A stretch of 14,720 nucleotides of DNA from Sulfolobus sp. SCGC AB-777_G06. Its GTDB lineage: Archaea > Thermoproteota > Thermoprotei_A > Sulfolobales > Sulfolobaceae. The translations under genes and the position numbers were made by a program. The notes beneath the pieces are model-generated. The model ran no database searches. It had not been told where the DNA came from and saw only the letters and a program-made list of their open reading frames with translations. The DNA is taken from assembly GCA_003086555.1 (NCBI GenBank), contig QEFN01000025.1:1-14720 (forward strand), in the 5' to 3' direction. The number at the start of each line of letters is the position of its first letter. The first letter of the stretch is position 1. Positions 1 through 7,671 of the stretch are shown here, in pieces.

Positions 1-20
1 AATACAGGCTTCCTACCCAT
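1..20 (-). CDS. 5' end of a leftward gene, cut by the window edge
   Basis: An ATG on the minus strand at 20-18 opens a frame reading M-G-R-K-P-V before the window ends. The supporting signal is a TATA-like box at 41-50 centred about 25 nt upstream of that ATG, the spacing expected of a leaderless crenarchaeal transcript. Only six codons are visible, so the product cannot be named. The gene would diverge from tRNA-Gln. The call rests on promoter geometry alone. Confidence 0.45.
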
Positions 21-40
21 AAGTAATACTCGTTATACAA

Positions 41-50
41 ATATAAATAA
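41..50 (-). promoter_or_regulatory. TATA box of the truncated leftward gene
   Basis: An AT-only stretch reading TTATTTATAT on the minus strand is centred about 25 nt before the ATG at 20. This matches archaeal box A position for a transcript that starts at the start codon. Inferred from spacing only. Confidence 0.4.
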
Positions 51-312
51 CTTAATGACGACACTATCTCCACACTCTACATACAGATCATTTTCGAATT
101 CATTAATTTTTACCTAGTTTTTAAGGTCTTGTTAGCATTAAAGCTTCTATTATTATTTACATTCACCACATCTAGTCATAGAAGATAATTTAGGATTATT
201 CTGTAATCTACAGTTGTACATCAGAAAATTAAAAAGTTCATAATTGACTACAAGAGTGGGATTATTTTATCGTCTCATTATAATACTAATGTGGTAGATT
301 TTGGGAATAAGG
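51..312. other. Intergenic stretch, no gene seen
   Basis: About 260 AT-rich bases lie between the leftward promoter and the tRNA-Gln promoter. The only ATG-started frame I noticed at 55-117 encodes 20 residues and has no promoter at the right distance. I looked for C and D box pairs of guide RNAs on both strands and found no convincing pair, and saw no repeat array or transposase fragment. Confidence 0.5.
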
Positions 313-321
313 TTTTTAAAG
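313..321 (+). promoter_or_regulatory. TATA box of tRNA-Gln
   Basis: TTTTTAAAG is centred 26 nt upstream of the first base of the mature tRNA. This is the usual archaeal box A distance and suggests that transcription begins at or very near the tRNA 5' end. Confidence 0.6.
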
Positions 322-342
322 TAAGTGTGTAATTTTGATCTT

Positions 343-415
<73 letters not shown>

Positions 416-424
416 CCTTACTTA

Positions 425-440
425 GGGGGAACGATCCCCC
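425..440 (+). repeat. Perfect hairpin 3' of tRNA-Gln
   Basis: GGGGGA and TCCCCC form a perfect 6-bp GC-rich stem around an ACGA tetraloop, starting 10 nt after the mature tRNA end. It could help termination or tRNA 3' processing, or separate the tRNA from the next promoter. No poly-T tract follows, so terminator function is a guess. Confidence 0.5.
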
Positions 441-452
441 ACTCACTTTACA

Positions 453-462
453 TGTTCGAACA
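453..462. promoter_or_regulatory. Palindrome TGTTCGAACA, possible operator
   Basis: This is a perfect 10-bp palindrome, 14 nt upstream of the TATA box at 476-485. Position and symmetry fit a dimeric transcription factor site, but a 10-bp palindrome can occur by chance and no partner regulator is adjacent. Confidence 0.3.
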
Positions 463-475
463 ATGCTGGAAATGC

Positions 476-485
476 TTTTAATTTA
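476..485 (+). promoter_or_regulatory. TATA box of the 505-861 gene
   Basis: TTTTAATTTA is centred about 25 nt before the ATG at 505. It implies a leaderless transcript beginning at that ATG, and therefore that the in-frame ATGs at 463 and 472 are not start codons, because they lie upstream of the box. Confidence 0.55.
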
Positions 486-504
486 TAACTCTGAAGTATA
501 TTTT

Positions 505-861
505 ATGTTTGACCAACTCTTACAAATTATTCATTATATCGACCAAGATAGAATAATTGATGCTGCTTCTAAGTTACTTGAAATTGTTAAAGATAAAGAC
601 GACGAAGAGCTAATGAAAATAGCTGCCGAATTAGAAAAGGAGATAAAAGAGTTAAGAGAAGAGAAGAGTATATTAGAGGTTGTAAGTCCGACTTACGCGA
701 CTGAGTTTAAACACTTACTCGAGGAAATGGACAACGTGAGAAAGAGGAAGATCAAGTTGCTTTCAATGGAGTTAATAAACAGACTAGGAGGAAACAACTA
801 TCTTGTTAAGGAGTTATTGACTCAGAGAAGAGTTGAGGTAAAGCCTCACACATTTATTTGA
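505..861 (+). CDS. Small hypothetical coiled-coil protein
   Basis: I do not recognise this 118-residue protein. It is mostly charged and predicted helical: a hydrophobic start (MFDQLLQIIHYID), a Lys/Glu-rich segment around residues 27-60 (EELMKIAAELEKEIKELREE) with coiled-coil spacing, then a basic second helical part and a short polar tail ending HTFI. It has no membrane segment, signal peptide, Cys motif or enzyme signature. The start at 505 is chosen because the TATA box lies 25 nt upstream, as for leaderless genes; the frame itself is open from 463. It sits alone between two tRNA genes and appears monocistronic. Confidence 0.7.
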   Translation: MFDQLLQIIHYIDQDRIIDAASKLLEIVKDKDDEELMKIAAELEKEIKELREEKSILEVVSPTYATEFKHLLEEMDNVRKRKIKLLSMELINRLGGNNYLVKELLTQRRVEVKPHTFI

Positions 862-963
862 TTATGTATTAATTTCTGAGCGTAATAGTTCACATATCAT
901 CTTAATACAAGAATTATAGAAGCGATCATAACTTTACCGGAAAAATTTAACGAGGAGTTATAG

Positions 964-1054
<91 letters not shown>

Positions 1055-1073
1055 ATCTTATAATCACTTATTC

Positions 1074-1083
1074 CACTTAAAGG
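1074..1083 (-). promoter_or_regulatory. TATA box of tRNA-Arg
   Basis: CCTTTAAGTG on the minus strand is centred 26 nt before the tRNA 5' end at 1053. It contains the TAA stop codon (1079-1077) of the upstream DUF434 gene, so coding end and promoter share bases. Confidence 0.5.
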
Positions 1084-1709
1084 TTTTTCGGATTAGGAGG
1101 AAAAGGAACCACATTGATCCCGCTATAACTCACCAACTCGTTCAACAAGTCGTAAACCTTCCCCGCCCTCATGATCACTACGAAGTCGTTCGATACTATC
1201 ACCTTACCGCTCGCAATCACTTCTATGTCAGCTTTCTTCACTGTAACTGCATCGACTCCTCGGGCTCTCAATTTCCCAGCTAGTTCACCACTCTTACTTA
1301 TCTGAGCGTCCAAGACTAACTGGAATTTCACCCCTTTGGACGATAAGAATTCCGAAACAAAGAGTAGGGAATCAAAAACTTCTTCCTTCTCTTTCCTCTT
1401 CCCCAGACCGAGATCCCTAATAAAGCCGTCGTCACATATGAAGACTTCGTCGTCGTGGATCACGGAAAGTAACGTGAGTCCTACGTTATACCCGTCCACG
1501 ATTACTTCTTCCGCGTTTTGTACTCTCTTCTCTTTAACAGCCTTTATTTCCTCGTCACTATGAGTACAGCGGTAAAGGAGTAGCCTTTCTTTCGATGTGA
1601 GGTTGTACCTTGATGATACTAAGTCCAATGCGGGTTTTCTGTTATACCCCCTATTTATAAGGTATTTGTAGTCCTCATAAGCCCTCAGCAATTGCCGACT
1701 TAACAGCAT
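1077..1709 (-). CDS. DUF434 family protein, PIN/NYN-like
   Basis: A 210-residue protein matching the DUF434 (COG2454) family as I recall it: an N-terminal helical part with [19 protein letters not shown] and LLLYRC (residues 19-47), then an alpha/beta part. The segments VDGYNVGL (about 71-78), ICDDGF (91-96), [14 protein letters not shown] (131-144) and IVSNDF (171-176) place acidic residues at strand ends, as in PIN or NYN nuclease folds. That fold and a nuclease role are inference; the family has no assigned function that I know. The frame starts 35 nt inside the 3' end of alaS, so the pair is probably co-transcribed. A TTG at codon 7 is an alternative start. Confidence 0.85.
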   Translation of the reverse strand: MLLSRQLLRAYEDYKYLINRGYNRKPALDLVSSRYNLTSKERLLLYRCTHSDEEIKAVKEKRVQNAEEVIVDGYNVGLTLLSVIHDDEVFICDDGFIRDLGLGKRKEKEEVFDSLLFVSEFLSSKGVKFQLVLDAQISKSGELAGKLRARGVDAVTVKKADIEVIASGKVIVSNDFVVIMRAGKVYDLLNELVSYSGINVVPFPPNPKNL

Positions 1710-4395
1710 TTATTACATTCTCCTCTGAGACGTTAATAGTCACGTTGCCATAAGTTCCTTTACCTCCTCCCCTACCTCCTAAACTCCTCAACTTTTCTAT
1801 TATTTTGTCCACCTTGAGGTCTTTACTGACTGCTATTTCCACAACTCTATTTGCTTCCCTTACGGTTATTGACAGTACTACCGTTTTAGGTGATGAGGTC
1901 AACTTTCTCATAGCCTCTTTGACGAGCTCGTCGTCATAGATATCCTTAATTACATAGAGAGTGACGTCACTTACGACATCTTTTCTGGCTATTCTCTCTA
2001 TCTCATTAAGTACCATCCTTCTGTAGCTGGAAAGTAACTGTTCTTTCTTCTCCTCTTCCTCTAACAATCTCTTGACCCTAGCCTCTAATTGGGAGGGGGA
2101 CGTGTTAAGGCTCTTTGACATTTCTTTGATCTTCTCCTCCTGCGCCCTTGCGTATTGAGATACTACGTCCCCAGCTACATACTCAAGCCTTATTACACCG
2201 TCTTGTAGTTTCTCTACGTTGATGATCTTTAAAGCACCGATCTCGCTGGTGTTGCTTAAGTGAGTACCCCCACAACCTTCAATGTCCCAGTCTTTTATCT
2301 CGATTAGCCTCACCTCAGCCCCCTCAGGGACACCTCCGGCGTATATTGATACTCCGTACCTCATCTCAGCCTCTATTCTATTGATATTGAATGGCCTTAC
2401 CGGTCTGCGGTCGTTGATCACGTAATTAGCGAGGTCTTCGATTTTCTTTATCTCCTCTTCTGTAGGCATTTTATAATGAGTAATGTCGAGCCTCGCTTTC
2501 TGTGGGGTTTTTTCCGCACCTGCCTGCCACACATGTTCGCCCAGGACTTTTCTGGCTGCGGATAAGATCACGTGTGTGCCGGTGTGATGTTTCATTATCC
2601 TATATCTCCTCTGCCAGTCTATCTCGCCGTAAACAGTAGTGCCTTCTGGTATATTCGCCTCTTTATCCAGTATGTGGATTACGTAATCCTTGACTTTCTG
2701 TGTGTCAACTACCTTGTATTCAGTGTCGCCTATCCTAATTATCCCAGTGTCGCCTACTTGCCCTCCCCCTTCTGGATAAAAGGTGGTCTGGTCTAGGACT
2801 AGGTAGTTTTTGTAAGAGAGAAGTACTTTACCTTGAAAAGACCTCTGGTACTGATCTTTGTAATAGAGTTTGTTAGTAGATGGTAGTGCTCTCTCCTCTA
2901 TGATCTTTATGAGGTCTTGTGGTAGTTTCTCTTTCTTTCCTCCTTTTATAGGCGCTGACTGGTGTCTTTTAGCGACTAACGCGTAAAAATTATGGGGAAC
3001 TTCTACCTTTACGTTGGGATTAATCTTACGGGCTTCTTCTGCCACAATGTCTGGGGGGATACCGTTAGAGTCGTATAGTTTTACTAAATCCTCAGCCGTT
3101 ATCTCCTTGCTTTTCTTTACCAAAGAGGAGATTGCTGAAGTCGCTTTGCTCATTGTCTCTTCAAACCTCTCCTGCTCGAGCTGAACCACGTCGAGTATAT
3201 AGTCCTTGTTTTTCAACATCTGCGGGAAGTCTTCCCTCCAGTAATCTATTTGCTCTTTGATCAACTCGTAGAGTTTTACATCACTGCCCAGAATTTTGAG
3301 GACTCTCAGTGCACGCCTTATTAAAAGCCTACCTAAATAACCCTCACCTGAATTAGATGGGACTAGACCGTCGGCTAGCATCATAGCTATGGTCTTGGTG
3401 TGGTCTAGTACTTGGAACACCCTAGCAGCTCTAGTAAGCTCCTCGTTAACAAAGTCGAATTTGAGCCCCATTTTTTTAGCTACTTCTTCTCTATGCCTTA
3501 CTATTGTTTCGGGCTTATCCGGGTCGATCCTACCGGCTAAAATTGCGGCTGTCTTTAACAATTCGTCGTCTACTTTGTTGGCCCCGATCTTATCGAAGAA
3601 CTTGTAAACGAGGTTGCCGTAAATCGCGTGAAACGCTGTGGGAGTCTTCTGAGTAAACCACGCCATTCTCTCTACTCCGTAGCCTGTATCCACGATTTTT
3701 AGCTTCAAAGGTACGTATTGGTCTCCCTTGATTTCATATTGCATGAATACTAGTGTTGCCAGTTCAAGCCCCCCTACGGTCACCTCAAAAGATGGGCCCG
3801 CATTACCTCCACCTTCCCACCACGACTCCTTGAAGTTGAGCTGTTCTTCCGGTATCCCCAGTTCTTCTGTGAAGAACTCCTTTGCGAGAGATACAGTCTC
3901 TTCTTTCCAATATACTTGTTTGTCAGGGTAGTTAAAGGCGTGGTGGGCTGCCATTTCGAAAGTCGTCAAGTGCCTGCCGAAGGTGATACCTACGTTGTCT
4001 ACATCTTCAAGCCTTATACAAGGTTGGGAGATAACTAAGGGATTTGCGGGAGGTGGAACCACACCACTCGTGACGAAAGGCTGGAAATCTACAATGCTCG
4101 CTATAGTCAGGTATAGGTCCTCCCTCCACCTAGCTAACACTGGTTTGGGTGGAATTATGGTATGTCCTTTCCTCTCAAAGAACTTTAGGAACTTATTTCT
4201 CGCTTCTCTTACGGTGAGGGGAGGGGACTTTATGTCCAGATCAAAGAAGTAGTAGTCCGTACAAGGTACGTCACTACAAACTTCACGGGATTTGTCTTTA
4301 GCCCAGAAAGGGGTTGAACAAGACTTACATAATTTTCTTTCGTAATTATTTGATAAAAAGAAATTAAGTCTGTACTCGCTTTCACTTGCTTTCAT
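1675..4395 (-). CDS. alaS: Alanyl-tRNA synthetase
   Basis: Charges tRNA-Ala with alanine and edits mischarged Ser/Gly; cytoplasmic class II synthetase. The 906 residues fit the archaeal form. An N-terminal Cys set (C23, C26, C40, C45) is probably a zinc site. The class II core spans about 60-260 with [14 protein letters not shown] and [14 protein letters not shown]. The editing domain has HHTGTH (603-608) and CGGTH (708-712), the four-ligand metal site. A coiled coil (about 750-800) precedes the C-terminal Ala domain with GGRGGGKG (873-880). A TATA box 27 nt upstream of the ATG indicates a leaderless transcript separate from the ribosomal operon. The 3' end overlaps the DUF434 gene. The frame is intact. 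Confidence 0.98.
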   Translation of the reverse strand: MKASESEYRLNFFLSNNYERKLCKSCSTPFWAKDKSREVCSDVPCTDYYFFDLDIKSPPLTVREARNKFLKFFERKGHTIIPPKPVLARWREDLYLTIASIVDFQPFVTSGVVPPPANPLVISQPCIRLEDVDNVGITFGRHLTTFEMAAHHAFNYPDKQVYWKEETVSLAKEFFTEELGIPEEQLNFKESWWEGGGNAGPSFEVTVGGLELATLVFMQYEIKGDQYVPLKLKIVDTGYGVERMAWFTQKTPTAFHAIYGNLVYKFFDKIGANKVDDELLKTAAILAGRIDPDKPETIVRHREEVAKKMGLKFDFVNEELTRAARVFQVLDHTKTIAMMLADGLVPSNSGEGYLGRLLIRRALRVLKILGSDVKLYELIKEQIDYWREDFPQMLKNKDYILDVVQLEQERFEETMSKATSAISSLVKKSKEITAEDLVKLYDSNGIPPDIVAEEARKINPNVKVEVPHNFYALVAKRHQSAPIKGGKKEKLPQDLIKIIEERALPSTNKLYYKDQYQRSFQGKVLLSYKNYLVLDQTTFYPEGGGQVGDTGIIRIGDTEYKVVDTQKVKDYVIHILDKEANIPEGTTVYGEIDWQRRYRIMKHHTGTHVILSAARKVLGEHVWQAGAEKTPQKARLDITHYKMPTEEEIKKIEDLANYVINDRRPVRPFNINRIEAEMRYGVSIYAGGVPEGAEVRLIEIKDWDIEGCGGTHLSNTSEIGALKIINVEKLQDGVIRLEYVAGDVVSQYARAQEEKIKEMSKSLNTSPSQLEARVKRLLEEEEKKEQLLSSYRRMVLNEIERIARKDVVSDVTLYVIKDIYDDELVKEAMRKLTSSPKTVVLSITVREANRVVEIAVSKDLKVDKIIEKLRSLGGRGGGKGTYGNVTINVSEENVINAVKSAIAEGL

Positions 4396-4416
4396 AGATT
4401 AAAATGCGTGGAGGGG

Positions 4417-4426
4417 TGTTAAAAAG
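4417..4426 (-). promoter_or_regulatory. TATA box of alaS, overlapping a T-rich stop signal for rpl12
   Basis: CTTTTTAACA on the minus strand is centred 27 nt before the alaS ATG at 4395. It lies within the 38-nt gap after the rpl12 stop codon. The same TTTTT run could serve as the archaeal-type T-tract terminator of the ribosomal operon, so one short sequence may both end one transcript and start the next. Confidence 0.55.
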
Positions 4427-4433
4427 AGTTTTC

Positions 4434-4555
4434 TTAACCGAATAGTGAGGCTAGACCGCCACCAATCTCCTCTTCACTAGGTCCCTTCTTCTCTTCTTCC
4501 TCCTTCTTCTCCTCCTTCTTCTCAGCAGGAGCAGCAGCCTGAGCAGGAGCAGCAG
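4434..4555. repeat. 122-bp perfect direct repeat, rpl12 copy
   Basis: This stretch, including the rpl12 stop codon and the last 39 codons, is identical to 4796-4917 at the end of rpl10. The offset is a constant 362 nt. The match ends one base before the stop codon on one side and in the hinge codons on the other. Confidence 0.97.
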
Positions 4556-4748
4556 CCACAGCTACTGGCATTGCAGTAGCGTTCTTGAGGACTTCGTCGA
4601 TGTTTACTTCTTTTAGGGCAGCTACTACAGCCTTTAACCTAACTTCGTCTACGGTTATACCTGCAGCGGAGAGTACGTTTTTGAGGTTATCTTCATTTAT
4701 CTCTTTTTTAGCTGAATGTAATAAGAGGCTCGCGTAGATGTATTCCAT
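4434..4748 (-). CDS. rpl12: Ribosomal stalk protein L12 (P1 type)
   Basis: The multicopy acidic stalk protein of the 50S subunit, which recruits translation GTPases through its C-terminal tail. Its 104 residues divide into a helical dimerisation and L10-binding part (1-58), an Ala/Pro-rich hinge (about 59-75), a Lys/Glu-rich segment (76-88) and the conserved tail ending GGGLASLFG. Residues 66-104 and the stop codon are identical, base for base, to the end of rpl10. The gene lies 47 nt downstream of rpl10, and that gap holds its own TATA box, which fits the need for several L12 copies per ribosome. GAGG lies 11 nt before the ATG. Confidence 0.98.
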   Translation of the reverse strand: MEYIYASLLLHSAKKEINEDNLKNVLSAAGITVDEVRLKAVVAALKEVNIDEVLKNATAMPVAVAAAPAQAAAPAEKKEEKKEEEEKKGPSEEEIGGGLASLFG

Positions 4749-4780
4749 ACTGTATCAATCCTCTTTAACCGACAAAGCAA

Positions 4781-4790
4781 TATATAAAAT
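4781..4790 (-). promoter_or_regulatory. TATA box for an rpl12 transcript
   Basis: ATTTTATATA lies in the gap between rpl10 and rpl12. Initiation 25-27 nt downstream falls near 4759, about 11 nt before the rpl12 ATG. It would give a monocistronic rpl12 mRNA on top of operon read-through. Inferred from sequence and spacing. Confidence 0.5.
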
Positions 4791-4795
4791 TTTCA

Positions 4796-4917
4796 TTAAC
4801 CGAATAGTGAGGCTAGACCGCCACCAATCTCCTCTTCACTAGGTCCCTTCTTCTCTTCTTCCTCCTTCTTCTCCTCCTTCTTCTCAGCAGGAGCAGCAGC
4901 CTGAGCAGGAGCAGCAG
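4796..4917. repeat. 122-bp perfect direct repeat, rpl10 copy
   Basis: Second copy of the repeat at 4434-4555, encoding the Ala-rich hinge, charged segment and tail of L10 and its stop codon. Identity covers every third codon position, so it exceeds what protein conservation demands. Confidence 0.97.
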
Positions 4918-5797
4918 TTGGTACTTGTATACCTAAGTCTACTTTACCACTAATTGCTCCAGCAAGTGCATATGCCTTAGCCATAGCTCTTGATATTACT
5001 GCTTGTGCAGTCTCAGGAGTTATGTAGCCTATTTCAGCAGCTAATGACATAGCATTTCTTGCTGCTTTCTGTGCAGTGACCTTCAGAACTTCTGGCACTG
5101 GATAGGCTATCTCTACAGCTAAGTTGAAGGCGTTAAAGTGAGCTTTCATTACTTGATCCTTGTACTCGTCTAAGTTAATCGCCAGTTGTTCGCCGGGTAT
5201 CAGTATGCCTCCTTCATATGCGACTTTTATGCTGAGCTTTATATAGACGGGCATTATCCCTAACTTTTGTAGTATAGGTATAGCATCGGGAGGAATTGGA
5301 TCGCCAGGTTTAGCTATCACAGTATCTTGTAAGACGTGTACTTTACCGTCTTGAACCTTAGTCTTAACCTTAAGCTTACCGAAAGTGCTCAATATAGGAC
5401 CTGCAGGCATTCCAGTGTCTCCGGCTGGTATTACTACTTCTTCATCTGCCTTGTCTCCAGGCATTGCATACCTCTTTAGTTTAAACTTGGAGAGGAATAA
5501 GTGGAGTTCGAACGGGTTTGCTCTGGTGAAAATATAAGCGTTTGACCCAGTGAGATAAGGTTTGAAGTTAGATGCGTCAATACCAGCTTTCTTAAGGGCT
5601 AATTCGAACAAACTGTTCTTAGTTACTTTTATCTCAGCTTTCCCTCTCAATTTCTTTCTAATATCGTGCAACTTGTCAGCTGGGAATCCTTGTACATCCG
5701 CGATTATTATTGTAGGGTACTCCTTAAGCTTTTGGGTTAGCTCTTCTACTTCCTCTATCTTCCATTTCGGAATTTTGTGTTGAGTTACTACGGCCAT
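4796..5797 (-). CDS. rpl10: Ribosomal protein L10 (P0 type)
   Basis: The stalk base, which binds 23S rRNA together with L11 and carries L12 dimers on its C-terminal helices. There are 333 residues from the ATG: rRNA-binding domain about 1-105 and 185-215 ([28 protein letters not shown]), the archaeal/eukaryotic insertion domain about 106-184 ([20 protein letters not shown]), helices for L12 binding about 215-290, then hinge and tail identical to L12. An in-frame GTG at 5806 overlaps the rpl1 stop as GTGA, but the ATG at 5797 matches where homologues begin and has GTGAT 4 nt upstream, so I chose it. Confidence 0.97.
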   Translation of the reverse strand: MAVVTQHKIPKWKIEEVEELTQKLKEYPTIIIADVQGFPADKLHDIRKKLRGKAEIKVTKNSLFELALKKAGIDASNFKPYLTGSNAYIFTRANPFELHLFLSKFKLKRYAMPGDKADEEVVIPAGDTGMPAGPILSTFGKLKVKTKVQDGKVHVLQDTVIAKPGDPIPPDAIPILQKLGIMPVYIKLSIKVAYEGGILIPGEQLAINLDEYKDQVMKAHFNAFNLAVEIAYPVPEVLKVTAQKAARNAMSLAAEIGYITPETAQAVISRAMAKAYALAGAISGKVDLGIQVPTAAPAQAAAPAEKKEEKKEEEEKKGPSEEEIGGGLASLFG

Positions 5798-5802
5798 CTT
5801 AA

Positions 5803-6459
5803 TCACTTCATATTAACTTTTACTACTTTACCCATAGTGGTTTTTACATATATCGCTCTCAAAATACCTTCAACTCTAGTCTTATTTTCGATAGCGTTAA
5901 GTACAGCTAAGGCATTGTCGGCTAGATCTTCAGGCTTCATATCTTCAGTCCCTATGAAAGCTTGAACATGGGGCTGGTCTTTTGTCTTAACTAGTGTTGA
6001 TCTCTTAAACCTATTAACGTATTCTGAGACGTCAGAAGAGTTTGGAAGGGGAACCGGGAACTTTCCTCTAGGACCCAGCGCGGGTCCAATTATCCTACCA
6101 GCTAATGCCATAGATTCCTGAGATATCAAGAACCAATCGTTCTGTCTTGCAAGTTTCTTCACTGGTCTCTTCTGCCCTTGTAATTTTTGTAACTCTTCTT
6201 TGGTTAGGATGACGTTCGGTTGAGCTTTCTTGACTGATTCCAATTGCTCAAAGGAAGGCACTACGAGAACTTTCCTAGCCTTTGTCGGAGCCTTAGGTAG
6301 CGGGACTATCTCCCTTAGTTTTATCTCTCCTTTTTTCATATCTACTCCTTTAAAAGTTACTATTACGTCAACGCTCTGAGTGAAGTTCCTCTTAGGATTA
6401 TTTGAAGGGTCTAGTGCTTGTTTTAACGCTTCCTCTAGACTATTTCTGTCAGCGATAAT
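5803..6459 (-). CDS. rpl1: Ribosomal protein L1, non-canonical start
   Basis: The L1-stalk protein, which binds 23S rRNA near the E site and in archaea can repress its own operon. Conserved segments include [49 protein letters not shown] and [11 protein letters not shown]. The first ATG in frame (6339) gives only 178 residues and discards about 40 residues that match L1 N-termini ([20 protein letters not shown]). The open frame reaches a stop at 6474-6472 and contains no ATG, GTG or TTG before 6339. ATT at 6462 or 6459 or ATC at 6456, behind GGGTGA, are the placed candidates; I use 6459 (218 aa, the family length). Start position is uncertain; identity is not. Confidence 0.93.
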   Translation of the reverse strand: MIADRNSLEEALKQALDPSNNPKRNFTQSVDVIVTFKGVDMKKGEIKLREIVPLPKAPTKARKVLVVPSFEQLESVKKAQPNVILTKEELQKLQGQKRPVKKLARQNDWFLISQESMALAGRIIGPALGPRGKFPVPLPNSSDVSEYVNRFKRSTLVKTKDQPHVQAFIGTEDMKPEDLADNALAVLNAIENKTRVEGILRAIYVKTTMGKVVKVNMK

Positions 6460-6463
6460 AATT

Positions 6464-6976
6464 TCACCCTTCTACCTCATTCCATTTTTGCTCATATTTG
6501 GTTAATAAGTCATCATACTTACCTTGTTCTACTTCTTTTACAACCATCTTTGGATCTTTACCCTCTACTGTAATTCCTATTGATCTCGCAGTCCCTAGAA
6601 TGCTCTTCACTGCAGCCTTTAGGGTCTTAGCTGTTAACTGCGGCTTCTTCTTTATTGCTACGTCGATTATCTGCTCCATCTTTAAGTTCCCTATCTTCTT
6701 GTGCTCGGGGTCACCAGAAGGTGCTTCAGCACCTACAGTTTTGAGAAGTAAGGATGTGGTGGTTGGAACACCTACCTTTATCTCATATTTCTTGGTGGAA
6801 GTGTCAACTTCTATAGCTACAGGTACTGTCATGCCTTTAAATTGAGATGTTGCCTCATTTATTTTCTTTACAACTTCACCTACGTTTAGTCCTAGTTGTG
6901 AGAGCGTAGGACCCAGTGGTGGGCCCGGCTTTGCGTTTCCTCCTTCAACTACGATTTTTATTGACTTTGTGGGCAT
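6464..6976 (-). CDS. rpl11: Ribosomal protein L11
   Basis: Binds the GTPase-associated centre of 23S rRNA with L10 and supports factor-dependent GTP hydrolysis. The 170 residues fit archaeal L11, which has a C-terminal extension. The N-terminal domain shows [20 protein letters not shown] (14-33), with the proline-rich helix; the C-terminal rRNA-binding domain (about 75-145) has [20 protein letters not shown] and [12 protein letters not shown]. The start is fixed by a strong AGGTGAT site at 6983-6989, 6 nt before the ATG, which touches the spt5 stop codon. The stop TGA sits just upstream of the proposed rpl1 start, suggesting translational coupling. Confidence 0.98.
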   Translation of the reverse strand: MPTKSIKIVVEGGNAKPGPPLGPTLSQLGLNVGEVVKKINEATSQFKGMTVPVAIEVDTSTKKYEIKVGVPTTTSLLLKTVGAEAPSGDPEHKKIGNLKMEQIIDVAIKKKPQLTAKTLKAAVKSILGTARSIGITVEGKDPKMVVKEVEQGKYDDLLTKYEQKWNEVEG

Positions 6977-6982
6977 AAGCTT

Positions 6983-6989
6983 ATCACCT
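6983..6989 (-). promoter_or_regulatory. Shine-Dalgarno site of rpl11
   Basis: AGGTGAT is complementary to the crenarchaeal 16S rRNA 3' end (ATCACCTC) and lies 6 nt before the rpl11 ATG. It shows that genes inside this operon use leadered initiation, unlike the first genes of transcripts here. Confidence 0.8.
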
Positions 6990-7447
6990 TACTTTTTAAC
7001 GGGTTTGACTTGGTCAAGGGGAACTGTAACCTGAAGAGGAAATGATGATTCTAAAATATTTAAAACTACTTCATTCTTTGCACTATCTAATCTCTTTACT
7101 TCCGCTTGCATACCTCTAAAAGGGCCGCTCACAATCTCTACTATATCGCCCTCTTTTACAGTAGGTATTGCAACGGTCTTAGAGACGAATTTGACTACAT
7201 CTTCTTTTTGGACTAATCCGTGGGCTACTCCTTTTACGTGTCTTATACCAGTAGCTACCAGTTTTACTACATGTGGACCAGAGGCTTCTACAATGACATA
7301 ACCCTTGACGTTGGGCGGGACAATAATTGAATAAATCTCCTTAACGTTATTTGTTTTGATCCTCTCTTCAATCATCAAGGCTACGTTTATTTCCTGACCA
7401 GCCGTAACTCTTACTGCGTAATAGTTCCTGAATCTTGGTGCTTCCAC
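6989..7447 (-). CDS. spt5: Transcription elongation factor Spt5 (NusG)
   Basis: Archaeal Spt5 binds the RNA polymerase clamp with Spt4 and keeps elongation processive. It has an NGN domain (about 5-85: NYYAVRVTAGQEINVAL, KGYVIVEA, HVVKLV, IRHVKGV) and one KOW domain (about 98-145: EGDIVEIVSGPFRGMQAEV). I start at GTG 7447 (152 aa) because AGGTGA at 7459-7454 ends 6 nt before it. The upstream GTG at 7456 lies inside that site and would add three residues. secE ends at 7457, so the two are translationally coupled. A 55-nt piece of this gene (7139-7193) recurs at the right edge of the window. Confidence 0.96.
   Translation of the reverse strand: MEAPRFRNYYAVRVTAGQEINVALMIEERIKTNNVKEIYSIIVPPNVKGYVIVEASGPHVVKLVATGIRHVKGVAHGLVQKEDVVKFVSKTVAIPTVKEGDIVEIVSGPFRGMQAEVKRLDSAKNEVVLNILESSFPLQVTVPLDQVKPVKK
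7139..7193. repeat. 55-nt exact direct repeat, spt5 copy
   Basis: These 55 bases within spt5 are identical to 14666-14720, the last 55 bases of the window. The base before the repeat differs between the two places; the other end is set by the window edge. Confidence 0.95.
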
Positions 7448-7453
7448 TATATT

Positions 7454-7459
7454 CACCTA
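7454..7459 (-). promoter_or_regulatory. Shine-Dalgarno site that sets the spt5 start
   Basis: AGGTGA overlaps the secE stop codon (TAG) and precedes GTG 7447 by 6 nt. Because the GTG at 7456 is part of this site, 7447 is the better start. Confidence 0.65.
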
Positions 7460-7636
7460 TTTTATAATTAGGGTAACGGAAAGTTGTATTATATACGCGA
7501 GGATCCCGACAACTCCGACTACAAGTAGTGTAAGCTTAATGCTGTAGCTTAACATATCTTTGTCAGGTTTTTTAGCTACGCTGGTTATCAGTTTCCAATC
7601 GTCCTTGAGTTTTTTAAGGGACTCTAAGAATGCCAT
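7457..7636 (-). CDS. secE: Preprotein translocase subunit SecE (Sec61 gamma)
   Basis: A 59-residue protein too short for many gene finders. It has an N-terminal amphipathic helix ([20 protein letters not shown]), a polar linker ([12 protein letters not shown]), and one hydrophobic segment at about 34-57 ([22 protein letters not shown]), which is the SecE/Sec61-gamma plan with a single C-terminal membrane helix. It clamps SecY in the translocon. Position directly before spt5 and rpl11 is the conserved secE-nusG-rpl11 order. Stop TAG overlaps the spt5 ribosome binding site. The gap after ftsY is 35 nt and AT-rich. Confidence 0.93.
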   Translation of the reverse strand: MAFLESLKKLKDDWKLITSVAKKPDKDMLSYSIKLTLLVVGVVGILAYIIQLSVTLIIK

Positions 7637-7653
7637 ATGTAGATAGTTTTTGA

Positions 7654-7664
7654 CTATAATTTTA
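7654..7664 (-). promoter_or_regulatory. Possible TATA box before secE
   Basis: TTAAAATTATA lies in the ftsY-secE gap, centred about 23 nt before the secE ATG, which has no Shine-Dalgarno site. This is the pattern of a leaderless internal promoter, but the region is simply AT-rich and the evidence is weak. Confidence 0.3.
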
Positions 7665-7671
7665 ACTTTAA

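Noticed and set aside
862..963. Possible C/D box guide RNA on the minus strand (ATGATA-like box)
   Set aside because: No proper C box (RTGATGA) with matching D box (CTGA) at suitable spacing could be found.
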